Of a stretch of 64,000 nucleotides of DNA, positions 18,501 through 29,272 are shown in pieces (position 1 is the first letter of the stretch; every line of letters begins with the position of its first letter). Position numbers and translations under genes: made by a program. The stretch covers positions 124,001 through 188,000 of the forward strand of contig CAKMVZ010000006.1 in assembly GCA_928721915.1 (NCBI GenBank), given 5' to 3'. Source of the stretch: an uncultured Clostridia bacterium (GTDB taxonomy: Bacteria > Bacillota > Clostridia > TANB77 > CAG-508). Under the pieces are notes generated by a model. That model was not told the DNA's origin, ran no database searches, and was given only the letters and a program-made list of their open reading frames with translations.

Positions 18501-18738
18501 TAAAATAAAATCTTTTACTTTAAGTTTTAATATGTATAAAATTTGTATTTTTTGTGAATAATAGGATTATTAATAATTAAAGTAAAAAAATTAAATAATT
18601 TGGACAAATTTAAAAAATAAATATTAAAAAAATCGAAATAAAAAAGTAAAAATAAATATAAAAAGGCAAAGTAAAAATAAGTAAAATAAATTAAAAAACT
18701 TAAAAATTAAATTATTTAATTTTAGAAAGGATTTTTTT

Positions 18739-19263
18739 ATGAGTGAACATCCTATTGAAGGTTTAATGAGAACTGCTATGAATAGCATTCAAGATATGGT
18801 TGATGTAAATACTATAATTGGAGAGCCAATTGAAACAGGTTCTGATATTATGATAGTTCCAATTTCAAAAGTATGTTTTGGATTTGCTGCAGGTGGAAGT
18901 GAATTTAATACAGAAACTTTAAATGAATATAAGAAAAAAGAAAAAGAAGAAGAAATGCAGTATAAACTTCCGTTTGGAGGAGGAAGTGGAGCAGCGGTTT
19001 CAATAAATCCTGTAGCTTTTTTAGTAATAAATAATGAAAATATAAAATTAATGCCTATAAACCATTCATCAAGTATAGATAAATTGATTGATTATATTCC
19101 AGATGTGATAAATAAATTCTGTAAAAAAGAAAATTGTGAAGTAAATAAAGAAGAAAATGGAGCAAAAATCCAAGCAGAAGTAAAAACTGAAGTAAGAAAA
19201 GAACCTAAAGATTCTAGAGTAACAGAAGAACAAAAAATGGCAGATTATTTAGAAGATGAGTAA
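18739..19263 (+). CDS. ytfJ: GerW/YtfJ-family sporulation protein
   Basis: 174 residues. HPIEGLMRTAMNSIQDMVDVNTIIGEPI at the N-terminus and VPISKVCFGFAAGGSEF are the signature of the YtfJ/GerW family, required in Bacillus for a germination step during sporulation. The glycine-rich PFGGGSGAAVSINPVAFLVI follows. A charged C-terminal tail is species-specific. GAAAGG lies before the ATG. Confidence 0.88.
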   Translation: MSEHPIEGLMRTAMNSIQDMVDVNTIIGEPIETGSDIMIVPISKVCFGFAAGGSEFNTETLNEYKKKEKEEEMQYKLPFGGGSGAAVSINPVAFLVINNENIKLMPINHSSSIDKLIDYIPDVINKFCKKENCEVNKEENGAKIQAEVKTEVRKEPKDSRVTEEQKMADYLEDE

Positions 19264-19284
19264 AATTTATTATTTTTGAGAAAA

Positions 19285-19435
19285 AATATAGAATATAAAA
19301 CATAGAAAAACATTAAATAAAAACATTAAATAAAAACATTAAACAAAAATATTAAACAAAAATATTAAACAAAATATTAAACAAAATATTAAATAAAAAT
19401 CTTAAATAAAATATTAAATTAAAAAATTAAACGAA
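19285..19435 (+). repeat. Short tandem repeats, about 11-14 bp units
   Basis: About nine degenerate copies of AAACATTAAATAAA / AAATATTAAACAAA fill most of the gap before mutL. A TATAAT at 19487-19492 probably serves mutL. Confidence 0.75.
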
Positions 19436-19571
19436 TAAATTTAATAAAATTTTTTTATTACTCTACCCAAAAATATTTTTTAATGATATAATACCTAAAA
19501 ATATTATATTATTTGAAAATAAATATATAATTTAAAATATTTATTTTCATGATATGAAAGGGACGAGAGCT

Positions 19572-22064
19572 ATGGGAAAAATAGTGCTTTTAGATGATTT
19601 GACTATAAATAAAATTGCAGCTGGCGAAGTTATAGAAAGACCTGCATCTGTTGTAAAAGAGATGGTTGAAAATTCAATAGATGCAGGAGCTAAAAATATA
19701 ACTGTAGAAATAAAAAATGGTGGAATTTCTTTAATAAAAATAACAGATGATGGATGTGGAATGGCAGAAGATGATATGGAAATTGCTTTTGAACGTCATG
19801 CTACAAGTAAAATTAGAAAAGCTGATGACTTAGAAACAATAACAACTATGGGGTTTAGAGGTGAGGCTTTAGCTAGTATTGCTTCAATTGCAAATGTGGA
19901 GATGATTTCAAAAAGGCAAGAGGATGAAACAGGTCATAGAATAGTTATTGAAGCTGGTAAAATTCTTGATAAGTCAGAAGTAGGTGCGCCAGTTGGAACT
20001 TCGATAACAGTTAAAAATTTATTTTTCAATACTCCTGTAAGATATAAATTTTTAAAAAAAGATTTTACAGAAGCAGGTTATATTGAAGATGTAATAACTA
20101 GAATAGCTTTAGTAAATAAAGATGTTGCAATTAAACTTATAAATACGGGCAGAACTATAATTCAAACAAATGGCAGTGGAAATTTTCAATCTGTAATTTA
20201 TAGTATTTATGGAAAAGATATTGCAAGTGGAATTATGGATGTTGATTATACATATGAAGATATTAGGGTTACTGGCGTTGTGGGAAAGCCTGAGATTGCA
20301 AGAAATACTAGGGCACATCAATTATATTTTGTAAATAATAGATATATAAAAGATAAAAATTTAACTGCAGCAGCAGATCAAGCATATAAAGGAATAATAC
20401 CAGGTGGAAAACATGGATTTTTAATATTAAATATTGAAATGAGTCCAAAAAAAGTAGATGTTAATGTTCATCCCGCAAAACTTGAAGTAAGATTTGAAGA
20501 AGAAGGTAAAGTTTTTAAGGCAGTTTATCATGCAATTAAATCTGGATTAGCAAAAGGAGAAAATATTGCAAATATAGAAAAGCCAATAAATATTGATAAA
20601 AAACCAGAAGAAGTGATAGAAGAATCTACTTTAAGTGGAGAAAATGTGGAAAAAGAGCCTCAAAAAGAAGAGTTTAAACCACGTGAAAATGCTTTTACAG
20701 GATTTTTTAAGAAAATTTTAAAAGAACCTGATGAAACAAAAGAAGAAATAGAAAATAATAATTTAAGAGAAATTTTTGAATATAGACAAAAAGCAAAAGA
20801 AAGTGTTTTTAATGAGAGTGAGAATAAAGAGAATTTAAATGAAGTAGAAAAAGAAACTGAAATAAAAAATAATGATAAAGAGAGTACAGAAAAATCTACT
20901 ATAAATGCAGATGAATTTGTCTCAGAAGTAAAACCTATAGATGAAAATGATAATATAAATGTAGAAGAGTTAAGTAATGATGTAAAAAAAGCCAAAATAG
21001 GTGATACTATAATTTCAAGTGATACAAAAGAATTAGATTTTAATATTACATCAGCATTAAAAGGTGCAACAGTTAGGTTAGATTCACCAAAAGCTATTAA
21101 AAATTCTTTGGAACAAAAAACTGAAGTTATAGATAATGTTAAACAAATTAATAATGATTCTAAAGAAGATAATTCAGAGGGAGAATTAGAAAATAATGAA
21201 AATTTAGATGAAGTTACAGAAAAGCTTTTAAAAATGAAAATGAATGCTGGAATTGATGATACACAATTTATTGATACAGCAAAAGTAAGAGAAAATTTAA
21301 GAGAAATAAAAGGACCTGTAACTCCAGAATTTGCAAATATGTATAAGAAAGTTTTTGGAACAGATGTACAAGAAATTAGAAGAAATAAAGAAGAGGAAGA
21401 AGCCAAAATAAACGGCTCTAGTTATTTAAAATATGCTAACTCTGAAAACATGAATGTTTTTGAAAATGAAAATACTTATGTTCCAGAAATCAAATATAAA
21501 TTTATTGGTATAGTTTTTTCTACATATATTATTATTCAAATAAAAGATGAAATGTTTATGATTGATCAACATGCTGCACATGAAAGAATTATGTATGAAA
21601 AAGTAAAGAAAAATTATTATAGTACTCAAGAAAAAGATTCTCAACTGCTTTTGTTAGCAGATATTATAACTATGACTCATAAAGAAATGGATATCGCAAG
21701 AGAAAATCAAGAGATGTTTAAAAAAGCTGGATTTGAATTTGAAGAATTTGGAGAAAACACAGTAAAATTAACAGCAGTTCCTAGTATGTGTGAAGAATTA
21801 AATACAAAAAAATTATTTTTAGAAATTTTAGATGAAATGGATACAGTTGCAGTAACTGCTAAACAAGAAAAAGAGGATAAATTTATAGCAACAGTAGCTT
21901 GTAAATCAGCAGTTAAAGGAAAAATGAAATTAGATGAAAAAGAAGTTGATAGTTTAATGAAAAAACTTTTAAGCTTACCAAATCCATTTTCATGTCCACA
22001 TGGTAGACCAACTGCAATAAAAATTACTCTTAGTGATTTAGAAAAGAAATTTAGTAGAAAGTAA
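19572..22064 (+). CDS. mutL: DNA mismatch repair protein MutL
   Basis: 830 residues from ATG 19572, which has AAAGGG at the right distance; the upstream ATG at 19554 lacks one. The N-terminal GHKL ATPase has NKIAAGEVIERPASVVKE, DDGCGM and TTMGFRGEALASIAS. A long acidic linker (roughly residues 330-640) is unusually extended, making the protein longer than most MutL. The C-terminal domain keeps the endonuclease motif DQHAAHERIMYE and CPHGRP, so it is a nicking-type MutL. No in-frame CGG occurs despite the length. Confidence 0.97.
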   Translation: MGKIVLLDDLTINKIAAGEVIERPASVVKEMVENSIDAGAKNITVEIKNGGISLIKITDDGCGMAEDDMEIAFERHATSKIRKADDLETITTMGFRGEALASIASIANVEMISKRQEDETGHRIVIEAGKILDKSEVGAPVGTSITVKNLFFNTPVRYKFLKKDFTEAGYIEDVITRIALVNKDVAIKLINTGRTIIQTNGSGNFQSVIYSIYGKDIASGIMDVDYTYEDIRVTGVVGKPEIARNTRAHQLYFVNNRYIKDKNLTAAADQAYKGIIPGGKHGFLILNIEMSPKKVDVNVHPAKLEVRFEEEGKVFKAVYHAIKSGLAKGENIANIEKPINIDKKPEEVIEESTLSGENVEKEPQKEEFKPRENAFTGFFKKILKEPDETKEEIENNNLREIFEYRQKAKESVFNESENKENLNEVEKETEIKNNDKESTEKSTINADEFVSEVKPIDENDNINVEELSNDVKKAKIGDTIISSDTKELDFNITSALKGATVRLDSPKAIKNSLEQKTEVIDNVKQINNDSKEDNSEGELENNENLDEVTEKLLKMKMNAGIDDTQFIDTAKVRENLREIKGPVTPEFANMYKKVFGTDVQEIRRNKEEEEAKINGSSYLKYANSENMNVFENENTYVPEIKYKFIGIVFSTYIIIQIKDEMFMIDQHAAHERIMYEKVKKNYYSTQEKDSQLLLLADIITMTHKEMDIARENQEMFKKAGFEFEEFGENTVKLTAVPSMCEELNTKKLFLEILDEMDTVAVTAKQEKEDKFIATVACKSAVKGKMKLDEKEVDSLMKKLLSLPNPFSCPHGRPTAIKITLSDLEKKFSRK

Positions 22065-22167
22065 TTTTTAAATAAAATTTTATTTAATAGAATTTTATTT
22101 TTGGATTTAGTTTATTAAAAAATTTTTTATGGAGGAAAATGAGAATATCTTATTCTTAAGAAAATTT

Positions 22168-23119
22168 ATGGAAAAAGTAATTGTTATAGCTGGTCCTACA
22201 GCTTCTGGAAAAACAGCTCTTTCAATTGAATTAGCAAAAAGAATAGGTGGAGAAATAGTCTCAGCAGATTCTATGCAAATTTATAAAGATATGGATATTG
22301 GAACAGCTAAAGTTACAAAAGAAGAAATGCAAGGCATAAAACATTATTTAGTAGATTTTTTAGAACCAACTAAAAGATATACAGTTTCAGATTTTAAAAA
22401 AGATAGTATAAAAGTTATAAAAGAAATTTTATCAAAAGGAAAAATTCCAATAGTAGTTGGAGGAACTGGACTTTATATAAATTCTTTAATATATGGAATT
22501 GAATATCAAGATATGAAATTTGATTTAAATTATAGAAATTTTCTTATTCAAAAGGCTGAAACTCAGGAAGGATTAAATGAACTTTATGAAGAAGCTTGTA
22601 AAATAGATAGCAAAGCAATGGAAAAAGTAAGTCCTAATGATAAAAAAAGAATTTGTAGAATATTAGAAATATATAAAGCAACTCGGAAAAACTAAAACAG
22701 AACTTGAAATATTATCACGAAAAAATAAACCAGAATTTGATTTTTTAAAATTTGCTATAGATATGGATAGAAATTTATTATACGAAAGAATCAATAAACG
22801 TGTTGATATTATGATTGAAAATGGTTTAATAGATGAAGTAAAAAATTTACTTAAAAAGTATAATGAATACCCAACAGCTATGCAAGCTTTAGGTTACAAA
22901 GAAGTTAAAGATTATTTTGATAATAAATTAACATATGAAGAAATGATAGATAAAATAAAGCAAGAATCAAGAAGATATGCAAAAAGACAGTTTACGTGGT
23001 TTAGAAAAAATAATGATTATATTTGGCTTAAAGCGGAAAATGGAATTGAAGTAAATATAGAAACAATTTTAAAGGAGTTACATAGTGCTAAAGAAAATTC
23101 AGAAAAAGAGATTGTTTAA
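22168..23119 (+). CDS. miaA: tRNA dimethylallyltransferase (one CGGN recoding site)
   Basis: 316 residues from ATG 22168, normal length, when CGGA at 22684 is read as glycine (KAT-G-KTKTELE). The P-loop GPTASGKTAL, SADSMQIYKDMDIGTAK and GGTGLYI are in the first frame; QALGYKE and TWFRKN in the second. MiaA adds dimethylallyl to A37 of UNN-decoding tRNAs. An in-frame ATG at 22129 gives a 13-residue non-family extension. GGAGG at 22131 instead serves an out-of-frame mini-ORF (22139-22159) just before the proposed start. It lies downstream of mutL, as in many Firmicutes. Confidence 0.95.
22684..22687 (+). other. CGGN recoding site (miaA)
   Basis: In-frame ACT-CGG, zero-frame stop TAA two codons later; the +1 frame reads GKTKTELEIL. 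Confidence 0.93.
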
Positions 23120-24319
23120 ATTAATAGGTATAATTTGTTTAGCTGTATTTTTAATATATTTTTTATTAAATATGACAGATATTATAGGAAAAAATACAGA
23201 TACGTTTTTAGTAGAAGAAGGAACCTTATCTTATGAAGAAGAAGCAGAAGGTTATGTTATAAGAGATGAAAAAATCTTAGAAGGAACAAATACTTCTAAT
23301 GGAATTAGTAAAATAATTAGTGAAGGTTCAAGAGTATCTAAAGGAGAATCTGTATTTAGATATTATTTAAATAATGAAGAAGAAATAAATAATCAAATTA
23401 AAGAACTAGATAGTAAAATAGATGAAGCTCTTAGAAATAATCAAAAGCAAAAAGGTTCAGTTGATATTATAAGTTTAGAAACAGAAATTAAGGATACTTT
23501 GGACAAATTATATAAAACTAATTCTATGCAAGAAATGGAAGAATATCAGAAAAAAATAAACAGCTATGCTGAAAAAAAATCGGAAATAGCAGGGGAACTT
23601 AGTCCAGCAGGATCTTACATAAAAGAATTAATAAATCAAAGACAAGCTTTAAATAATAAGCTTGATTCTGAGTCAGAAACGATAACTGCAACTAATCCAG
23701 GTGTTGTTTCTTATAGAGTAGATGGTTTAGAAAATGTTTTAACAATTAATAATGGAGATTTTAGTTATTTAACAACAGAGCTTTTAGATAGTTTTAATTT
23801 AAAATTAGGAGTAAGTGTTCCGGAAAGTAATGAGGCTCGGAAAAATTATTAATAATTATTATTGCTATATTGCTTGTCCAATTGATACAGATAATGCGGA
23901 AGTAGCAAATGTTCGGAGATAAAGTTACTTTAAGATTGTCTGATGGCTCTGAAATAAATTCTGAAATTTCATATATTGTTCAAGAGGAAAAAAATAGAAT
24001 TTTAGTTTTTAAAATAAATGAATCTGTAGAAAAACTTATTGAATATAGAAAAATTTCATTTGATATTATTTGGTGGAGTTATTCTGGATGGAAAATTAGT
24101 AATTCTGCTATAGTGGAAGAAAATGATTTATCATATGTATATGTAAATAGAGCAGGGGTTAAAGAAAAAATTTTAGTAAAAGTATTAAGACAAAATGACA
24201 CATATTCAATTGTAGAGAATTATACAAATGATGAACTTGCAGAATTAGGATATTCTGTAGATGAAATTCAAAATATGTCACAAATAAAATTATATGATCA
24301 AATTTTAATAAACAATTAA
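23085..24319 (+). CDS. HlyD-like membrane-fusion/adaptor protein upstream of sepF (two CGGN recoding sites)
   Basis: 410 residues from a GTG start (AAGGAG 8-9 bases upstream) inside the miaA 3' end, when CGGA at 23838 and 23914 are read as glycine. One membrane helix (about residues 10-28) precedes a lipoyl/biotinyl-like half (ISEGSRVSKGESVFRY), a coiled coil (about 95-190) and a second barrel (GDKVTLRLSDGSEIN). That is the HlyD/periplasmic-adaptor arrangement. The middle frame between the two sites is only 25 codons (GKIINNYYCYIACPID) and has no stop. Genes of this kind are often found just before sepF in Clostridia. Confidence 0.8.
23838..23841 (+). other. CGGN recoding site 1 (HlyD-like)
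   Basis: In-frame GCT-CGG; the +1 frame reads GKIINNYYCYIACP. Confidence 0.88.
23914..23917 (+). other. CGGN recoding site 2 (HlyD-like)
   Basis: In-frame GTT-CGG; the +1 frame reads GDKVTLRLSDGS, a typical HlyD barrel strand. Confidence 0.92.
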
Positions 24320-24431
24320 AAATAAGTGGATAAATTGTGGAAAAAAATTGTCAGAAAATGTAAAAATAAGGTTAAAATGTTACACTTATATTACAATTTT
24401 AAAAAAATATTATAACATTTTAAAAAAAGTA

Positions 24432-24460
24432 TTGACAATGAAACAAAAAAGAAGGATACT
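24432..24460 (+). promoter_or_regulatory. Sigma-A promoter for sepF
   Basis: TTGACA at 24432-24437, 17-base spacer, GATACT at 24455-24460. Confidence 0.75.
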
Positions 24461-24540
24461 ATGTATATGAAAATTGTAAAATAACTTTATTGTGAAATTA
24501 ATACAAATGAAAAGAAGAAAATTATTAGGAGGTTCAAAAA

Positions 24541-25020
24541 ATGGCAGTAGCTGCATTTAAAAAAATATGGGATTATTTAGTAGGTGAAAACGATGAAGGA
24601 GCAGATGATGATTACGAAGTAAATGATTCTCCATATGACTATGGAGAAGAAGAGGAAGAAGATACAAATGGTGAAACATTCAGCGTTTTCAGAAAGAAGA
24701 ATAGAGACAAGATTGTTAATATGCCTCAATCTCAATCTATTAAAATGAAAATTTTAAAACCAACTAACTATGATGATGTTGATGATATAATCAGAGAATT
24801 AAAAATTAAAAATGGAATCGTAATGAATCTAGAATATGTTAATAAAGATATTGCTAGAAGAATTATCGATACTGTTAGTGGTGCTGTTACTGCGCTTGAT
24901 GGACGCATTGAAAAAGTATCTAATGCTATATTTGTTGTAGCTCCTTATAATTATGATATAATAAATGAGCCTATTAATAAAGAAAAAAGTGAAAGAACTG
25001 GTTTTCTTGGACAAAAATAG
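24541..25020 (+). CDS. sepF: Cell division protein SepF
   Basis: 159 residues. The N-terminal membrane-binding amphipathic helix (AFKKIWDYLVG), a short acidic linker and the C-terminal domain with LKPTNYDDVDDIIRELK, GIVMNLEYVNKDIARRIIDTVSGAVTALDG match SepF. It tethers FtsZ to the membrane. AGGAGG precedes the ATG and divIVA follows after 22 bases, a classic division-gene pair. Confidence 0.95.
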   Translation: MAVAAFKKIWDYLVGENDEGADDDYEVNDSPYDYGEEEEEDTNGETFSVFRKKNRDKIVNMPQSQSIKMKILKPTNYDDVDDIIRELKIKNGIVMNLEYVNKDIARRIIDTVSGAVTALDGRIEKVSNAIFVVAPYNYDIINEPINKEKSERTGFLGQK

Positions 25021-25042
25021 GTAAACTTTAGGAGGTCAAAAT

Positions 25043-25489
25043 ATGTTAACACCGTTAGACATTGAAAACAAAAGGTTCGGCAGATCTATTAAAGGTTATA
25101 ATGTTGACGAAGTTGATGAATTTTTAGATGAATTGACTGTTCAATATGAAAAACTATATAAAGAAAATGCAGAATTAAAAGAGCAAGTTGAAGGTTCAAA
25201 AAAAGATTTAGAACATTATAGAAGTGTTGAGCATACTCTTCAAAATACTTTAGTAATGGCACAGACAACTGCTGAAGATATAAAGAAAATGGCTCAACAA
25301 CAAGCTGACCAAATTATTGCAGAAGCAAATAGCAAAGCAAAAAAGTCAGTTGAGGAATTAGATAGACAAGAATTTGAACTAAGAGCAAAGCTAGAAGAGA
25401 AGAAAAAGGAATATGAATTATTTAAATCAAAAATGGAAAGATTTCTTCTTTCACAGTTAGATATGTTAAAAGATGAAGAAGAGGAATAA
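25043..25489 (+). CDS. divIVA: Cell division/polarity protein DivIVA
   Basis: 148 residues. The N-terminal lipid-binding block LTPLDIENKRFGRSIKGYNVDEVDEFLDEL is the DivIVA signature; the remainder is coiled coil. It marks negatively curved membrane at poles and septa. TTC-GGC at 25078 contains CGG out of phase and is read normally, a useful internal control for the recoding hypothesis. Confidence 0.95.
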   Translation: MLTPLDIENKRFGRSIKGYNVDEVDEFLDELTVQYEKLYKENAELKEQVEGSKKDLEHYRSVEHTLQNTLVMAQTTAEDIKKMAQQQADQIIAEANSKAKKSVEELDRQEFELRAKLEEKKKEYELFKSKMERFLLSQLDMLKDEEEE

Positions 25490-25500
25490 TAATTGTTTAC

Positions 25501-25533
25501 AAAAGAATTGCTTTTAAGGCAATTCTTTTTTTG
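25501..25533 (+). terminator. Intrinsic terminator
   Basis: Arms AAAAGAATTGC and GCAATTCTTTTT with a 7-base loop, ending the sepF-divIVA unit. Confidence 0.9.
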
Positions 25534-25658
25534 TAAAAAACTTGTAAATTAGTAGGTTTTGTTACAATAGAATTAAATCGGTATTACATTTTCGTAAATC
25601 ATATTGACTTATTGTATATTTGGAATAAAATAGATATATGGTATAGAGGTGGAAAAAT

Positions 25659-26222
25659 TTGAGAATTATTAGCGGAAAAAATAGAGGTACCAAATTATAT
25701 ACTTTAGAAGGATATGAAACAACTAGGCCAACTTTAGATAGAGTAAAAGAAGCTCTTTTTAGTAAAATAAACTTTGAATTAGTAGATTCAGTAGTTTTAG
25801 ATTTATTTTCTGGAAGTGGAGCATTAGGATTAGAGGCTGTAAGTAGAGGAGCAAAAAAAGCATATCTTTGTGATAACTCTATTAAAGCACAAAAAATTAT
25901 AGAAAAAAACATAGAAAAAACTAAAAATAATGATTTTGTTCAGTTAATAAAGAAGGATTATTTAGAAGCATTAGAATTTTTTTATGAAAATAAATTAAAA
26001 TTTGATATAATTTTTCTTGACCCGCCATATAAAACAGATTATAATATAAAAACCATAAATTTAATTTTAAAATATAATTTATTAAATAAAAATGGAAAAA
26101 TCATAATCGAAACAGATGATGATAAAAAAATTTTGGAAAACTTAAAGGATTTTGCAATAGATATAGAGAGTATAAAAAAGTATGGGAGAGTATCTCTTAT
26201 ATTTGCAAGGCGAAAGGGGTAA
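25659..26222 (+). CDS. rsmD: 16S rRNA (guanine966-N2)-methyltransferase
   Basis: 187 residues from a TTG start with AGAGGTGG upstream. MRIISGKNRGTKL, LDLFSGSGALGLEAVSRGA (SAM motif) and FDIIFLDPPYKTDY (catalytic DPPY) are the RsmD pattern. AGC-GGA at 25671 contains CGGA out of phase and is read normally. Confidence 0.93.
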   Translation: MRIISGKNRGTKLYTLEGYETTRPTLDRVKEALFSKINFELVDSVVLDLFSGSGALGLEAVSRGAKKAYLCDNSIKAQKIIEKNIEKTKNNDFVQLIKKDYLEALEFFYENKLKFDIIFLDPPYKTDYNIKTINLILKYNLLNKNGKIIIETDDDKKILENLKDFAIDIESIKKYGRVSLIFARRKG

Positions 26223-26224
26223 CT

Positions 26225-26704
26225 ATGGAAATCTTTGCATTGTTAGAAACTTTAGAAGATATATTAGAAAAAAGTAAAGCAGTACCTTTTACGAATAAAA
26301 GTATTGTTAATAAAAATGAGCTTTTAGATATTATAAAGGAAGTAAGACTAAAACTTCCAGATGAATTAAAACAAGCAAAATGGATAAAAGAAGAAAGAGA
26401 AAGAATAATTGCTGAAGCTCAAAAAGATGCTGAAGATATTGTAAAAGAAGCTGAAAATAGAATTATTTCAATGATTGATGAACATGAAATTACTAAAAAA
26501 GCTTATGAAAAGAAAACAGAAATAATAGCAACAGCAAATGACATATATAGAGAATTTTCAAATAATGCAAATAATTATGCGGATGGAGTTCTTAAAGATG
26601 TTGAAAATACAATGATTAAGCTTTGCGAATCTATTAATAATGTTCAAGAAAGTTTACAAGGAAAAATTGGAACAATACAAGAGCAAAGAAAACAGTTAAA
26701 ATAG
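26225..26704 (+). CDS. Coiled-coil protein, V/F-ATPase subunit-like, unknown function
   Basis: 159 residues, mostly one long amphipathic helix (IAEAQKDAEDIVKEAENRIISMI), resembling ATP synthase b/V-ATPase H stalk subunits that are commonly annotated next to rsmD in Clostridia. No membrane segment and no other ATPase genes are present, so an energy-coupling role is unlikely. It starts 2 bases after the rsmD stop. Confidence 0.6.
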   Translation: MEIFALLETLEDILEKSKAVPFTNKSIVNKNELLDIIKEVRLKLPDELKQAKWIKEERERIIAEAQKDAEDIVKEAENRIISMIDEHEITKKAYEKKTEIIATANDIYREFSNNANNYADGVLKDVENTMIKLCESINNVQESLQGKIGTIQEQRKQLK

Positions 26705-26805
26705 TTATTTTTTGAAGGAAGAGATTAGAGGTTAGAAAACAATTTTAATTTTCTAATTTCTAGTCTTTAATAATTTAATAACTAAAATTTTAAGAGGTGT
26801 AAAAA

Positions 26806-29254
26806 TTGGGAAGAAAGAAAAAAAGAAATACAAGAAAACAAACTAAAAAAAGAACAAGTTCACAATCTTTTGATTTTGACTTTATTGCAGTAGTAGTTTT
26901 AGTTGTTTTAGGAATATTATCATTTTTAATAATTTATTCTCATGCAGGAACTGCAGGTGAGATATTAAGTCCGGCTTTAGGTGGAATTTTAGGTGGAATA
27001 AAATATGCTATTCCATTTGGAATTTTGGGCGTAGCTTTGGCAGTTTACAGAGAAGATGGAAAATATGTAAAAACAAAGTTATTACAAGGTCTAATATTTT
27101 TAGGCTGTATTGCGTCTGTTTTTACAATATATCAATTTTCTATTAACAATATTGATAAAACAAAAGGATTTGAAACAGTTTTAGATGCTTCATATACTTT
27201 AGGATTAAGTAATAAAGGTGGAGGAACAATTGGAGCTGTTATTAGTTATCCATTAGTTACTTTATTTGGAGAATTTGGTGCAGCGGTAGTTTCTTTGGGA
27301 TTAGCAGCAGTTTTATTAGTATTTACATTTGGAATTAATATAACTGAAATTATAGAAAATTTGAGAGATAGAGTAGAAGAATCAAGAGAATTAAAAGAAG
27401 AAGTACATCAAGAAAGAGAAATTAGAAGAGAAGAAAAAATTAAGAAAAGAAGGGCTAGAATTGCAGAAGAGGAATCAAGAGAAGAAGCTATTAATAGAAA
27501 TCAACATATTAGTCCAGAGCTAATACCTGAAGATCAAATAAAAATTAATTTAAATAATGAACCTGAAGAGCCACCTAAGAAAAGAGGAGGAATTAAGGGC
27601 TTACTTAGAAAATCAGATAATACTGCTGAAATAGTTGAAATTTCTAACCCTAATGAGATAGAAAATAATTTATTTAAAGAACAAGAAATAACAAAAGAAA
27701 ATAAAACACAAGAAGTTTTACAATTAGAGCATAATGCAGTCTCTTTAGAAGATGAAAACTATGAGATTCCGCCAATTGAGCTTTTAAAGCAAGGAGTTGC
27801 TAAAACAAATAAAGGTGGAAAAAAAGCAGTAACAGATACTGCTGTTAGACTTCAAAAAACATTGTATAGTTTTGGTGTATCTGCTAAAGTTGAAAATGTT
27901 TCTGTTGGTCCTGCTATTACAAGATATGAATTAAAACCAGCAGAGCGGCGTTAGAGTTAGTAAAATAGCCAAACTTGCTGATGATATTGCACTTAATTTA
28001 GCTGCCGAAAGTATAAGAATTGAAGCTCCAATACCAGGTAAACAAGCTGTAGGTATTGAAATACCAAATGAAACAAAAGAAACAGTTCCATTAAGAGATG
28101 TTATAGAATCTAGCGAATTTGAAGATTCAGAATCAAGTTTATCTATGGGACTTGGAAAAAATATTGCAGGTGAAATTGTTATAGCTGATATTGCTAAAAT
28201 GCCACATGTTTTAATTGCCGGTTCTACTGGTTCTGGAAAATCAGTATGTATAAATACTTTGATTACAAGTATTTTATATAAGTCAAAACCAAGTGAAGTT
28301 AAGCTTTTAATGGTTGACCCAAAAGTTGTTGAACTTTCAGTTTATAATGGAATTCCACATTTACTTATTCCAGTTGTAACAGATCCTAAAAAAGCTGCAG
28401 GGGCATTAGCTTGGGCAGTTCAAGAAATGGAAAAAAGATATCATTTATTTGCTGAAAAAGGTGTAAGAGATTTAAAAGGTTATAATAAAGCTATGAAAGG
28501 CGAAATTTTGGGCAAACTACCACAAATAGTAATAATAATCGATGAGCTTGCAGACTTAATGATGGTTGCTCCAAAAGATGTTGAAGATGCAATTTGTAGA
28601 TTGGCTCAAAAAGCAAGAGCTGCTGGTATGCATTTAGTTATTGCAACTCAAAGACCTTCAGTTGATGTTATTACAGGTATAATTAAAGCTAATATTCCAT
28701 CAAGAATAGCTTTTGCTGTTTCGTCACAAATAGATTCAAGAACAATTTTAGATATGGCAGGAGCTGAGAAATTATTAGGAAAAGGTGATATGCTATTTTA
28801 TCCAATTGGAGCTGCAAAACCAGTTAGAGTTCAAGGTTCATTTATCTCTGATCAAGAAGTTGAAAATGTAGTTGGATTTATAAAATCAAAAGCTAATGTT
28901 ACATATAATGAAGATATTATTGAACAAATTGAAAATGCAAATAAATCTGATAAAGAAAAAGATGAAGATTCTGATACAGATGATGATGCAGATGAATATT
29001 TAAATGATGCAATAGAATGCGTTATAGATATAGGTCAAGCTTCTACTTCTTTTATACAAAGAAAATTTAAAGTAGGATATGCAAGAGCTGGAAGAATTAT
29101 AGATCAAATGGAAGCAAGAGGGATTATTTCAGGATATGAAGGAAGTAAGCCAAGAAAAGTTCTTATGAGTAAAGAAAGATGGCAAGAATTAAATATGGGA
29201 ACTGGAGTAGGTGTTGGAGAACCGGAAGAATTTGATTCAGATGAAGAAAATTAA
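26806..29254 (+). CDS. ftsK: DNA translocase FtsK/SpoIIIE (one CGGN recoding site)
   Basis: 815 residues from a TTG start, when CGGC at 27946 is read as glycine (LKPAE-G-VRVSKIAKLADDIALNL). Four N-terminal membrane helices (about residues 25-175) and a charged linker precede the motor. Walker A is GSTGSGKS, followed by VDPKVVELS, IIIDELADLMM and ATQRPSVDVITG; the C-terminal gamma winged-helix is FIQRKFKVGYARAGRIIDQM. This is the septal DNA pump used in division and sporulation. The beta-domain phrase spanning the recoding site is well conserved. Without the shift the motor would never be made. Confidence 0.96.
27946..27949 (+). other. CGGN recoding site (ftsK)
   Basis: In-frame GAG-CGG-CGT-TAG; the +1 frame reads GGC-GTT-AGA-GTT, a CGGC rather than CGGA example. 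Confidence 0.94.
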
Positions 29255-29272
29255 AGGAGATTTTTTTAAAAT

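Noticed and set aside
20660..21406. 248-codon minus-strand ORF opposite mutL
   Set aside because: It is the antisense shadow of MutL's acidic linker, Ser/Leu/Phe-rich, with no plausible start context.
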